Origin: Ruegeria sp. Alg231-54
Lineage (GTDB): Bacteria > Pseudomonadota > Alphaproteobacteria > Rhodobacterales > Rhodobacteraceae
Reading direction: 5' to 3'
Assembly (NCBI RefSeq): GCF_900143525.1
Contig: NZ_FREZ01000009.1
Coordinates: 62,007-126,006 of the forward strand
DNA length: 64,000 nt
Shown piece after piece: positions 45,972 through 54,392 of this stretch (the first letter of the stretch is position 1; each line of letters opens with the position of its first letter). Made by a program: the position numbers and the translations under genes. The notes beneath the pieces are model-generated. The model did no database searches and was not told where the DNA came from. It saw only the letters and a list, made by a program, of their open reading frames with translations.

Positions 45972-46865
45972 ATGGCAGAAATCACGCTTCTGGATGGCTC
46001 GATTGGGCAAGAACTGGTCAAACGCAGTGGGGACAAACCCACTCCGCTGTGGTCGACGCGCGTTATGATCGACCATCCCGAATTGGTGCAAGAGGTCCAC
46101 GCCGAATATTTCCGCCGTGGCGCGACGGTTGCAACGACCAACACCTACGCGGTCCATCGTTCTCGGTTGGAGCGTCTGGGTATGGAAGGCCAACTGCCCG
46201 AGCTGATCCATGCTGCGGTTACTCAGGCGAATCAGGCGCGAAAGGACAGTTCCGGGCGCATCGCCGGGGCGCTGGGTCCTTTGCTGGCGTCTTATCGCCC
46301 CGATCTGAATCCTGATGTGGAAGACGCCGCCGAAAAGTTTGCCGAGTTGGTTAACCTCATGTCCGATGACGTCGACCTTTTCCTGATCGAAACCGTTTCC
46401 TCGGTGCAAGAGGCCGAAGGGGCCCTGCGTGGTACGGCTGAGGCAGGCAAACCGGTTTGGCTGGCGCTTTCTGTGATGGATGATGACGGAACACGGCTGC
46501 GATCCGGTGAACCGCTTGCCGGTATCGCGCCTCTTGTGGATCGGTTTAACCCTGACGCTGTTCTGATAAACTGTTCGCGCCCCGAGGCCGTCCCCGCCGC
46601 GTTGAAGGTCATCGCCACGATGGGGCGGCCATTTGGGGCCTATGCAAATGGGTTCACCGGGATTGCACAGGATTTCCTGAAAGACGCGCCGACTGTCGAC
46701 GTGTTGACACAGCGCCACGATCTTGGACCCGAGGCTTATGCCGATCATGCCATGGAATGGGTAGCGCAGGGGGCAACGATTGTTGGCGGATGCTGCGAAG
46801 TCGGGCCGGATCACATAGAGGTCCTTGCCGATCGATTGCGGTCCGCTGGACACCGGATTGTCTGA
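45972..46865 (+). CDS. Homocysteine S-methyltransferase-family protein (betaine:homocysteine methyltransferase candidate)
   Basis: This 297-aa protein has zinc cysteines Cys201 (INCSRPE) and Cys274-275 (VGGCCEVGP), the signature of Zn-dependent homocysteine methyltransferases. In a cluster with two DMGDH-like enzymes it may take a methyl from glycine betaine (or DMSP/S-methylmethionine) to homocysteine, giving methionine and dimethylglycine. Substrate choice is inference. It sits 12 bp after the MDR gene. Confidence 0.88.
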   Translation: MAEITLLDGSIGQELVKRSGDKPTPLWSTRVMIDHPELVQEVHAEYFRRGATVATTNTYAVHRSRLERLGMEGQLPELIHAAVTQANQARKDSSGRIAGALGPLLASYRPDLNPDVEDAAEKFAELVNLMSDDVDLFLIETVSSVQEAEGALRGTAEAGKPVWLALSVMDDDGTRLRSGEPLAGIAPLVDRFNPDAVLINCSRPEAVPAALKVIATMGRPFGAYANGFTGIAQDFLKDAPTVDVLTQRHDLGPEAYADHAMEWVAQGATIVGGCCEVGPDHIEVLADRLRSAGHRIV

Positions 46866-46875
46866 GAGGAACGTG

Positions 46876-47850
46876 ATGCCATCGCCGTCGAACATCCCGG
46901 CTTCTAGCGCGCTGCGACATTTCGACATCGTTGTCGCGCCGGGCTATGTGCTGCTGGAACTGGCGTCATTGGTTGAGGTGCTGCGGCTGGCCAACCGCGT
47001 ATGCCCGAGCCCGCCATTCACCTATGCCTATCGCTCTCTCAGGGGTGGCCCGGTCGCTAGCAGCAGCGAGGCGACGATCCAGACCGACCGCATTCCGTCG
47101 CAGCCCAACGCAGACTATTTGTTCGTCATCGGAAATTCCGACCCCGATCATCCTGATCTGTCTCTGGGGCGTGTTGTGTCGGATTATACTTTCCGCGGTG
47201 CACAGGTCTTTTTGCTGTCCGAAGCTGCAAGCCGGTATATCGACGAGCAGGGGACCGAGGACATGTCGACCCACTGGGAAAACGCGTCCTTCCTGCGTGA
47301 GCGCCGCGCCCAGTTCGAGGCCAAACTGTCGATTGCAACGGAACAGGGCGCCGTGGTGACCTGCGCCGGGATGGAGGCGACAACCGATGTCGCGCTGGCC
47401 GTGATCGGGCGCCACATATCTGGGCCAACCAGAATGACCGTGGCCGATATTATGCTGCACGAGAACATCCGGGACTTTTCCTCGCTTCAGCCCTTTTCCG
47501 GGTCAAAAACCACGGCAACCGGCGACGCCAAGCTGGACCAGTGCATCAAGGTGATGCAGGCCAATATCGAAGACCCGCTGCCGATTAACGAAATCGTCGA
47601 AGCGCTAAAGCTTTCGAACCGATCGCTGGAACGGAAGTTCAAGAACTATTTCGGAACCACACCAAACGGCTTTTACCGCGAAATGCGGCTGGCCAAGGCC
47701 AATAACCTGTTGCTGAACACAACGATGAGTGTTCGCGAAATTGGTCTTGCCTGCGGGTTTCCCAACGGTTTCTCGTCGGTCTACAAAAGCTTTTTCGGCG
47801 TAACCCCCTTTGTGCTGAGACGCGAAAAACGGCAAGTCAAACAACGTTGA
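46876..47850 (+). CDS. GlxA-family AraC transcriptional regulator (GbdR/SouR-like)
   Basis: This 324-aa regulator has an N-terminal DJ-1/PfpI (class I glutamine amidotransferase-like) domain (about 15-180) and a C-terminal AraC double HTH (about 215-320; KLSNRSLERKFKNYFG, VREIGLACGFPNGFSS). This architecture is used by GbdR, CdhR and SouR, which sense glycine betaine, carnitine or sarcosine/dimethylglycine in other proteobacteria. ATG 46876 has AGAGGA upstream. It is 10 bp after the homocysteine methyltransferase and just before the second FAD-GcvT gene, fitting a betaine-pathway activator. Confidence 0.9.
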   Translation: MPSPSNIPASSALRHFDIVVAPGYVLLELASLVEVLRLANRVCPSPPFTYAYRSLRGGPVASSSEATIQTDRIPSQPNADYLFVIGNSDPDHPDLSLGRVVSDYTFRGAQVFLLSEAASRYIDEQGTEDMSTHWENASFLRERRAQFEAKLSIATEQGAVVTCAGMEATTDVALAVIGRHISGPTRMTVADIMLHENIRDFSSLQPFSGSKTTATGDAKLDQCIKVMQANIEDPLPINEIVEALKLSNRSLERKFKNYFGTTPNGFYREMRLAKANNLLLNTTMSVREIGLACGFPNGFSSVYKSFFGVTPFVLRREKRQVKQR

Positions 47851-47939
47851 TTTTTGCAAATGGGCTGACGTTTTTCGTGCATTCTGTGTCGCTCTTCCGT
47901 GTCATTTTGGGTGGAAACTCATAAAGCGGAATCATGAGA

Positions 47940-50393
47940 ATGGCTGATCTTCCAAACAAGGCCCGTGTTGTCATTATCGGTGGTGGTGTCATCGGATGTT
48001 CGGTGGCGTATCATCTGACCAAGAAAGGCTGGAAAGACGTTGTCCTGCTGGAGCGTAAGCAACTGACCAGCGGCACGACCTGGCATGCGGCGGGTCTGAT
48101 CGCCCAGTTGCGTGCAACGGCGAACATGACAAAGCTGGCGAAGTACAGCCAGGAACTCTATGGCTCGCTCGAAGAAGAAACCGGTGTGGCCACAGGCTTT
48201 AAACGCTGTGGATCAATCACTGTTGCGCTAACCGAAGAGCGCAAAGAAGAGATCTACCGTCAGGCGGCCATGGCGCGCGCTTTCGGCGTCGAGGTCGAAG
48301 AAATCGAGAATGAACGTGTTCAGGAGTTGTATCCCCACATCAACCTCGAAGGCGTGAAGGGTGCTGTTTACTTGCCGCTGGACGGTCAGGGTGACCCGGC
48401 CAACATCGCCTTGGCATTGGCCAAGGGCGCCCGTCAGCGTGGCGGTATCGTCAAAGAACGTGTGAAAGTCACCGACATCGTCAAGCAGGGCCGCAAGGTG
48501 ACCGGAGTAGACTGGGTCGCGGATGACGGCAGCGCTTCAGGTCATATCGAATGCGACATGGTGGTGAACTGCGCCGGTATGTGGGGGCATCAGGTCGGCC
48601 AGATGGCTGGCGTGAACGTGCCGTTGCACGCGTGCGAACACTTCTACATCGTCACAGAAGGCATCGACGGCTTGACTCAGTTGCCGGTTCTGCGAGTTCC
48701 GGATGAATGCGCGTATTACAAAGAAGATGCTGGCAAGATTCTGTTGGGTGCATTTGAACCGAACGCCAAGCCGTGGGCGATGAACGGCATCCCCGACACG
48801 TTTGAGTTCGACCAGCTGCCCGAGGACTTCGACCATTTCGAGCCAATCCTCGAAGCCGCGTGTGAACGTATGCCGATGCTGGCCGAGGCCGGTATTCATA
48901 CCTTCTTCAACGGACCCGAGTCGTTTACCCCCGATGACGCCTATCATCTGGGCCTCGCACCCGAGATGGACAATGTCTGGGTCGCGGCGGGTTTCAACTC
49001 GATTGGTATCCAGTCCGCTGGTGGCGCTGGTATGGCGCTGGCCGAATGGATGGACAGCGGTGAAAAGCCGTTCGATCTGGGCGACGTGGACATCAGCCGG
49101 ATGCAGCCGTTTCAGGGCAACAAGCAGTACCTTTTCGAACGCTCGAAAGAGACGCTGGGTTTGCTTTATGCCGACCATTATCCCTATCGCCAAAAGGACA
49201 CCGCGCGCGGCGTGCGTCGGACCCCGTTCCACCGCCACCTGCTGGAACAGGGCGCGGTCATGGGCGAACTGGCAGGCTGGGAACGTGCCAACTGGTTCGC
49301 AAATGAAGGGCAGGAGCGGGAATACCAGTACAGCTGGAAACGCCAGAACTGGTTCGAGAACTCGGCTGCCGAGCATAAAGCCGTGCGCGAGAATGTCGGC
49401 ATGTATGACATGTCGTCGTTCGGAAAAATCCGCGTCGATGGTCCCGATGCAGAGAAGTTCATGAACTATATCGGTGGCGGCGATTACTCGGTCCCGAATG
49501 GCAAGATCGTCTATACTCAGTTCCTTAATCGCGCAGGCGGGATTGAGGCGGACGTGACCGTCACTCGCCTGACCGAGATCGCATATCTGGTGGTCACTCC
49601 GGCAGCGACCCGTTTGGCTGACCAGACCTGGATGCAGCGCCATGCGGGCAACTTTAACGTCGTCATCACCGATGTCACGGCGGGTGTGGGTGTTCTGGCG
49701 ATCATGGGTCCAAATGCGCGTACGCTGCTTGAGAAGGTCTCGCCCAACGATTTCACCAATGCGACTAACCCGTTCGGCACCGCGCAGGACATCGAGATTG
49801 GCATGGGTCTGGCCCGTGCCCACCGCGTGACCTATGTCGGGGAGCTTGGTTGGGAAATTTACGTCTCGTCTGACATGGCAGGTCACGTGTTCGAAACCTT
49901 GCACGAAGCAGGTCAGGATATGGGGCTGAAACTGTGCGGCATGCACATGATGGACAGCGCCCGAATCGAAAAAGGCTTCCGCCACTTCGGCCACGACATC
50001 ACTTGTGAGGACCATGTGGTCGATGCCGGGCTTGGCTTTGCGGTCAAGGTCGACAAGGGCAGCGATTTCATCGGGCGTGAGGCGGTGATCGCGCGCAAGG
50101 AAAGCGGACCACATAACCGCCTGGTTCAGTTCAAGCTGACCGATCCGGAACCGCTGTTGTTCCATAACGAACCGATCATCCGGGACGGCGAGTATGTGGG
50201 CTATCTGTCCTCAGGCAACTATGGCCACACGCTGGGCGGTGCGATCGGTCTGGGTTATGTGCCCTGCGAAGGCGAAAAGGCCGCTGACGTTTTGGCCTCG
50301 ACCTACGAGATCGATGTGTGCGGCGTCAAAGTCAAAGCCGAGGCTTCGCTCAAGCCGATGTACGACCCAAAATCCGAGCGCGTTAAAGTTTAA
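47940..50393 (+). CDS. FAD-dependent oxidoreductase-GcvT fusion, dimethylglycine/sarcosine dehydrogenase type (paralogue 2)
   Basis: This 817-aa protein has the same layout as the gene at 41959: N-terminal DAO FAD domain with IIGGGVIGCSVAYHLTKKG and TSGTTWHAAGL (His49 flavin-link site), and C-terminal GcvT domain. Its FAD half (TSGTTWHAAGL, then the EEETGVATGFKRCGSITVA segment) is closer to animal DMGDH/SDH than the first paralogue's. ATG 47940 (MADLPNKARVV) parallels the paralogue's start and has GCGGA at better spacing than the ATG two codons upstream (47934). It has its own 89-bp upstream gap after the AraC regulator. Confidence 0.85.
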   Translation: MADLPNKARVVIIGGGVIGCSVAYHLTKKGWKDVVLLERKQLTSGTTWHAAGLIAQLRATANMTKLAKYSQELYGSLEEETGVATGFKRCGSITVALTEERKEEIYRQAAMARAFGVEVEEIENERVQELYPHINLEGVKGAVYLPLDGQGDPANIALALAKGARQRGGIVKERVKVTDIVKQGRKVTGVDWVADDGSASGHIECDMVVNCAGMWGHQVGQMAGVNVPLHACEHFYIVTEGIDGLTQLPVLRVPDECAYYKEDAGKILLGAFEPNAKPWAMNGIPDTFEFDQLPEDFDHFEPILEAACERMPMLAEAGIHTFFNGPESFTPDDAYHLGLAPEMDNVWVAAGFNSIGIQSAGGAGMALAEWMDSGEKPFDLGDVDISRMQPFQGNKQYLFERSKETLGLLYADHYPYRQKDTARGVRRTPFHRHLLEQGAVMGELAGWERANWFANEGQEREYQYSWKRQNWFENSAAEHKAVRENVGMYDMSSFGKIRVDGPDAEKFMNYIGGGDYSVPNGKIVYTQFLNRAGGIEADVTVTRLTEIAYLVVTPAATRLADQTWMQRHAGNFNVVITDVTAGVGVLAIMGPNARTLLEKVSPNDFTNATNPFGTAQDIEIGMGLARAHRVTYVGELGWEIYVSSDMAGHVFETLHEAGQDMGLKLCGMHMMDSARIEKGFRHFGHDITCEDHVVDAGLGFAVKVDKGSDFIGREAVIARKESGPHNRLVQFKLTDPEPLLFHNEPIIRDGEYVGYLSSGNYGHTLGGAIGLGYVPCEGEKAADVLASTYEIDVCGVKVKAEASLKPMYDPKSERVKV

Positions 50394-50410
50394 CGCCAAG
50401 GTTTGACACA

Positions 50411-50436
50411 CGGGGCGCTGCGGCGCCCCGTTTTAT
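50411..50436 (+). terminator. Rho-independent terminator of the methylamine cluster
   Basis: CGGGGCGC (50411-50418) and GCGCCCCG (50423-50430) form an 8-bp stem around TGCG, followed by TTTTATT. Confidence 0.92.
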
Positions 50437-50535
50437 TGGTATATATCAATTTTCTTGATGCGACCGTTCACGGTTTTCGCAGTTTCCAAACCCTCCGGAA
50501 CAGCCGTATAGACAAACGGTATCACCCGGAGATCC

Positions 50536-51444
50536 ATGATGGCGGACGTCGCAACATCACCCCAGAATGAGGACACGCCAAAAGGATTGGCTCTGGCGGT
50601 GACCGCCTACGTTCTATGGGGTTTCCTGCCGCTTTACATGAAAGCTCTGGCGCATATCGGGCCGGTCGAGATCGTGGCGCATAGGATTGTATGGTCGGTG
50701 CCTGTGGCCGGGCTGTTGCTGGTGGCGCTGGGGCGAACCGGGGATTTGAAGGCTGCCTTACAAAACCCGAAAATGCTGGGCATGGCCTGTCTGACAGCGG
50801 CTTTGATCTCGGTGAATTGGGCCATTTACGTCTGGGCGATTGCCAGCGGTAACGCATTGGACGCAGCGTTGGGCTATTACATCAACCCGCTGTTCAGCAT
50901 TGCGCTAGGGGCAATCCTGTTGCGTGAGCCTTTGAATCGTACGCAATTGGCGGCAGTGGGGTTAGCTGCTTTGGGTGTGTTGGTATTGATCGTCGAAGCG
51001 GGTCGGCTGCCGTGGGCCGCGCTGGCCCTGACGGTCAGTTGGGGGTTTTATGCTTTCTTCAAACGCTCGCTGCCCATCGGCCCCAATCAGGGCTTTCTGC
51101 TAGAGGTTCTGATACTGCTGATCCCAGCCTTGGTCTACATCACTTGGTTGGGGGCAAAAGGAACCGGCCACTTTGGCGCTGCCGCTGGGGACACCATGCT
51201 GCTGGCCTGTGCCGGCATTGTCACGGCTGTTCCGCTGCTGGTCTATGCCAACGGGGCCAAATTGGTGCGGTTGTCCACAATGGGAATCCTGCAGTACATC
51301 GCGCCGACGATGATCTTTATCACTGCGATTACCGTGTTCGGGGAACAGATCGATCGGGGCCGTATGATCGCCTTCCCGCTGATCTGGGCGGCTTTGGTGG
51401 TCTATACGATCCCGATGATCCGCCAGATGCGGGGTCAGCGCTGA
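50536..51444 (+). CDS. rarD: EamA-family transporter RarD
   Basis: This 302-aa protein has about ten membrane segments and the RarD signature LWGFLPLYMKALAHIGPVEI near 28-47, with GYYINPLFSIALG near 115-127. RarD is a DMT-superfamily permease of uncertain substrate, named for chloramphenicol sensitivity. It ends in a 10-bp convergent overlap with the SGNH-hydrolase gene. The 90 bp upstream contain a small ATCAA-N5-TTGAT dyad. Confidence 0.9.
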   Translation: MMADVATSPQNEDTPKGLALAVTAYVLWGFLPLYMKALAHIGPVEIVAHRIVWSVPVAGLLLVALGRTGDLKAALQNPKMLGMACLTAALISVNWAIYVWAIASGNALDAALGYYINPLFSIALGAILLREPLNRTQLAAVGLAALGVLVLIVEAGRLPWAALALTVSWGFYAFFKRSLPIGPNQGFLLEVLILLIPALVYITWLGAKGTGHFGAAAGDTMLLACAGIVTAVPLLVYANGAKLVRLSTMGILQYIAPTMIFITAITVFGEQIDRGRMIAFPLIWAALVVYTIPMIRQMRGQR

Positions 51445-52145
51445 TGCAATAAGTCAGCCGCGGCCTCTGCCCACAAGCGATAGGCTTTGGGGCTTGGGTG
51501 ATATCCGTCCGGAGCAGCCAGTGCCGGGTCATCCGGAAACTCCAATGACAGGTGCTGGGCTTGCGGGAATGTCGCAGCGGCCTTTTGCAAACCCTGATCC
51601 AGCCGGGCCGCCTGTCGCCCCAGTGCCCAGGCCAGCGGCTGGGGCAGGGCCGGAAAACGGTTCATCTGCGGCACAGCGGTAACCACGACACGGCGAACAC
51701 CCAGTTTGCTCGTCAGATGATCCAGAAGTTGGGTCTGCAAAGCCGTGAACTTTTGCCGGGATACTCCACGCGTGACGTCGTTTACACCCAAGGCTGTCAC
51801 GGCGGCGTCATAGCTGCCTTCAAGGCGGTTCAATCGTTCCAGCGTATCCTGTGTTGTGTGGCCCGTCGTCGCCTCCAGTCGCCACTCCACGCTGTAATGG
51901 CAGGCCAACCGCGCCACGAGAAACCCCGTTAGTGCCTGTTGCTGTCGCCCCGCCCCCACACCCGCTGCCGAGCTGTCACCAGCGATGAGCAGCCGCAACC
52001 GGGGGCCGCGCCCTTCGCGCCCTTGGCGCGGGCCGGAGGGTTCGGGCAGCAGCTGAGTGTTACGACGCACGGAAATCGCCTGTGCTGCCAGAACCGGCAA
52101 CAGTGGGACACGCAATATCTGATCGGCGGCAATCGGGGCAGTCAT
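51435..52145 (-). CDS. SGNH/GDSL-family hydrolase
   Basis: This 236-aa esterase-fold protein has the nucleophile block LLIAGDSSAAGVG near 50-62 and the catalytic Asp-His pair DGYHPSPKAY near 215-224. GNDV-type VTALGVNDVTRG near 112 matches block III. The N-terminus is hydrophobic and Pro-rich without an obvious cleavable signal. Substrate (lipid, acyl-peptidoglycan or carbohydrate ester) is unknown. Just upstream on the same strand lies an NTF2-like gene. Confidence 0.87.
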   Translation of the reverse strand: MTAPIAADQILRVPLLPVLAAQAISVRRNTQLLPEPSGPRQGREGRGPRLRLLIAGDSSAAGVGAGRQQQALTGFLVARLACHYSVEWRLEATTGHTTQDTLERLNRLEGSYDAAVTALGVNDVTRGVSRQKFTALQTQLLDHLTSKLGVRRVVVTAVPQMNRFPALPQPLAWALGRQAARLDQGLQKAAATFPQAQHLSLEFPDDPALAAPDGYHPSPKAYRLWAEAAADLLHQR

Positions 52146-52147
52146 GG

Positions 52148-52558
52148 TTAGCTGAGCGCGTTTTTGTATTCGAGGAAGCGGGCGTCTGTCATCACCCGGG
52201 CCATCATCGCCTCGCGCAGGGCGCCAATGGTTTTGTAGGGGCGCATGACCACTTCGAAGTTTTGGATCAAACCCTCATCGTTCAACGTGATCAGATCGAC
52301 GCCGACCGCGTCCAGATCCCCGACCTTGCATTGAAACTCCAGCGCCCAATCCTTGCCTTCACCCATAATCCGGCGATAGCGGAAATCGGAAAACACCTGT
52401 CCCACATGTCCTAAAACAGCCGCGACCGGTTCGCGACCGGTCCAGGTGCTGTAGTAAGTTGGCGGGGAAAACCGTACGTCTTCGGCCAGCAATTCGTGGA
52501 TCAGGGTTTCATCGCCCTTGGCGACAACGTCTTGCATGCGCTCGATTGTGGGGTGCAT
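52148..52558 (-). CDS. NTF2-like/SnoaL-fold protein
   Basis: This 136-aa protein fits the nuclear transport factor 2 fold: an N-terminal helix followed by VRFSPPTYYSTWTGREPVAAVLGHVGQVF, then a beta sheet. No active-site residues identify a reaction. It is two bases upstream of the SGNH hydrolase start and is likely co-transcribed with it. Confidence 0.8.
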   Translation of the reverse strand: MHPTIERMQDVVAKGDETLIHELLAEDVRFSPPTYYSTWTGREPVAAVLGHVGQVFSDFRYRRIMGEGKDWALEFQCKVGDLDAVGVDLITLNDEGLIQNFEVVMRPYKTIGALREAMMARVMTDARFLEYKNALS

Positions 52559-52655
52559 GTTCTCTCCTCTGCTTTGGGTCAGAGAGTTGCTGAACCGATC
52601 CGTTCAGGCAAGGCCGACGTTGCGGGAACCTACGCCGTGCGATAGGCAGGCGCGC

Positions 52656-53303
52656 ATGAGCGAGACCTATGATCCCCCGAATACGCCGTTGGATGTGCTG
52701 CATGAGGATGCACAGCTGATCGTGGTGAACAAGCCCTCGGGGTTGTTGTCTGTACCGGGGCGTGGCGCGCATCTGGCCGATTGCCTGTTGACCCGCGTGC
52801 AGGCGGCATTTCCGCAGGCCCTTCTGGTGCACCGGCTGGACCGGGATACGTCGGGTGTCATGGTGTTTGCCCAGTCACCGCACGCACAGCGGCATCTGAG
52901 CATGCAGTTTGAAAAGCGCCAGACCCGCAAGACCTATGTTGCGCGCGTTTGGGGGCGCATCGAGCAAAAGTCCGGAACCGTCGATCTGCCGTTGATCGTG
53001 GATTGGCCCAACCGTCCGCGCCAGATGGTCTGTCATGAGACTGGAAAGCCCGCAGTCACTGACTGGCGGTTTGTGAAATTCGAAGGTGAGACAACGCGCG
53101 TCCGATTGTTCCCAAAAACGGGCAGGTCGCACCAGTTGCGCGTTCATATGCTGGCGCTGGGCCATCCCATTCTGGGCGACCCTTTTTACGCAGACGGACC
53201 TGCGCGCGATTTCCCGCGTCTGATGCTGCATTCTGAGGAATTGCGCCTAAAAAGCCCCGAGGGCGGAGTTTCGATGAAATTCCGCGCCCCGGCTGATTTC
53301 TGA
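52656..53303 (+). CDS. RluA-family pseudouridine synthase
   Basis: This 215-aa enzyme has the RluA motif VHRLDRDTSGVMVF with catalytic Asp62, and the C-terminal GRSHQLRVHMLALGHPILGDPFY. RluA-type enzymes isomerise uridines in rRNA and/or tRNA; this one is the short single-domain form without S4 domain. ATG 52656 is chosen from homology (MSETYDPPN). It is divergent from the NTF2-like gene and nearly abuts the 61-aa gene on the opposite strand. Confidence 0.92.
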   Translation: MSETYDPPNTPLDVLHEDAQLIVVNKPSGLLSVPGRGAHLADCLLTRVQAAFPQALLVHRLDRDTSGVMVFAQSPHAQRHLSMQFEKRQTRKTYVARVWGRIEQKSGTVDLPLIVDWPNRPRQMVCHETGKPAVTDWRFVKFEGETTRVRLFPKTGRSHQLRVHMLALGHPILGDPFYADGPARDFPRLMLHSEELRLKSPEGGVSMKFRAPADF

Positions 53304-53305
53304 CC

Positions 53306-53491
53306 TCAGGCCGTGCTTGTCCACAGCATCTTGAGGTTGCCCAGCGAGAACCGCTTGGTCCGTTTGCGCGGTGCGCAGGGCTGACGGGCAGCCATAATTT
53401 CACGTTCGATCTCGAACGCGCGCAAAGTGTGATCCTGCGCCCAGCAGTCCAGTTTCAATGTCATCATCACGTGATTGTCGAGGTATGGCAT
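53306..53491 (-). CDS. Small conserved-looking hypothetical protein, 61 aa
   Basis: I do not recognise this 61-aa protein. It begins MPYLDNHVMMTLKLDCWAQD and ends in a basic region (RKRTKRFSLGNLKMLW). It has a perfect Shine-Dalgarno AAAGGAGGT 5 nt before the ATG, the strongest in this window. Expression is divergent from the WYL regulator, with a palindromic CTGACA-N6-TGTCAG between the two, so it is a plausible direct target of that regulator. A basic C-terminus would suit a nucleic-acid or membrane-surface role, but this is only inference. Confidence 0.65.
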   Translation of the reverse strand: MPYLDNHVMMTLKLDCWAQDHTLRAFEIEREIMAARQPCAPRKRTKRFSLGNLKMLWTSTA

Positions 53492-53496
53492 GGTCG

Positions 53497-53505
53497 ACCT
53501 CCTTT
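53497..53505 (-). promoter_or_regulatory. Consensus Shine-Dalgarno of the 61-aa gene
   Basis: On the minus strand the sequence AAAGGAGGT is 5 nt before the ATG at 53491; it is a full match to the 16S anti-SD and is the main reason to accept this small gene. Confidence 0.75.
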
Positions 53506-53535
53506 GGTTTGTTTTCCAAAGATCGCAGATCACTC

Positions 53536-53553
53536 CTGACACCACCCTGTCAG
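53536..53553. promoter_or_regulatory. Inverted repeat CTGACA-N6-TGTCAG in the divergent promoter
   Basis: CTGACA (53536-53541) and TGTCAG (53548-53553) are perfect inverted hexamers; another TGTCAG lies at 53569-53574 and a -10-like TAGGAT at 53564. It lies between the 61-aa gene and the YafY-type regulator and is the likely operator of the latter. Confidence 0.6.
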
Positions 53554-53594
53554 TGGGGTGTGCTAGGATGTCAGCAGACCGCCCGGAGAACCTT

Positions 53595-54284
53595 ATGCGC
53601 CGCTCAACCCGCCTTTTTGAAATCATCCAGATCCTGCGTTCGGCCGAAATGCCTGTGACGGCGGAGGCGCTTGCAGAAAAACTGGAAGTGTCTGCGCGTA
53701 CCGTCTATCGCGATGTCGCCGCTTTGCAAGCACAGCGAACCCCGATCGAGGGTGAAGCCGGCGTGGGATACTTGATGCGGCGGGGATATGACCTGCCACC
53801 CTTGAATTTTGACGCTGAAGAGGTCGAGGCGCTGTGGGTCGGGTTGTCGATGTTGGCGCGCACCGGGGATAGCACCCTGCAACAAGCTGCGGACCGTGTT
53901 TGCCGCAAGATTGACGCTTTGCGCGCGCCTGCAGATTGGCTGCAAGTCGCCCCATGGGGTGCACCGATGGATGATCCGGCCAAGGGGTGCGTGCCTGTCG
54001 TAAACTATCGCGAGGCCATCCGCTCTGAACGCAAAATTCGCATCACCTATGTGAATGCCGAAGGCGAGCGAACCGAGCGGATCGTCAGGCCCGTCGCCCT
54101 GATCTACCACATTGAATGCACGATGTTGGCGGCGTGGTGTGAGCTGAGGAATGGGTTTCGCCATTTTCGTACGGATCGCATTTGGGCTTGCGACGTTACA
54201 GACGATCATTTCTGCGGGCAGGGGGAGCCTCTGCGAGCGATCTGGCAAGACCAGAACCAATTGGATCCTGTTGAACGGCGGTAA
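53595..54284 (+). CDS. YafY-family WYL-domain transcriptional regulator
   Basis: This 229-aa protein has an N-terminal DeoR-like HTH (about 1-60; VTAEALAEKLEVSARTVYRDV) and a WYL-type domain in the C-terminal half (RKIRITYVNAEGERTERIVRPVALIYHI...). WYL regulators often sense nucleic-acid fragments or small metabolites; most YafY forms repress a neighbouring small gene. ATG 53595 (MRRSTRLFEIIQILR) is chosen from the HTH start; GGAGAA precedes it. The intergenic palindromes suggest autoregulation and control of the divergent 61-aa gene. Confidence 0.9.
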   Translation: MRRSTRLFEIIQILRSAEMPVTAEALAEKLEVSARTVYRDVAALQAQRTPIEGEAGVGYLMRRGYDLPPLNFDAEEVEALWVGLSMLARTGDSTLQQAADRVCRKIDALRAPADWLQVAPWGAPMDDPAKGCVPVVNYREAIRSERKIRITYVNAEGERTERIVRPVALIYHIECTMLAAWCELRNGFRHFRTDRIWACDVTDDHFCGQGEPLRAIWQDQNQLDPVERR

Positions 54285-54392
54285 TTTGCCGACTTCACCC
54301 GATTCTTGCTTGAGCCTAAGATAAGGTAACGCGATATACTGCGCCAAACAAAGCGGGTTCGGTGAACGGGCCCCAGAGCAGAAGGTGATTTC

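Noticed and set aside
48537-50165. 542-codon minus-strand open frame within the second FAD-GcvT gene
   Set aside because: It is antisense to a well-supported gene and has no motif; the frame is open because of third-position GC bias.
50445-50459. ATCAA-N5-TTGAT dyad upstream of rarD
   Set aside because: It is an inward-reversed form of the FNR core with a 5-bp spacer, has no matching promoter geometry, and such short dyads are common by chance.
54285-54392. Possible short gene between the WYL regulator and the OmpA-family gene
   Set aside because: The 108 bp have no supported ORF or ribosome-binding site; they most likely hold only the ompA-type promoter.
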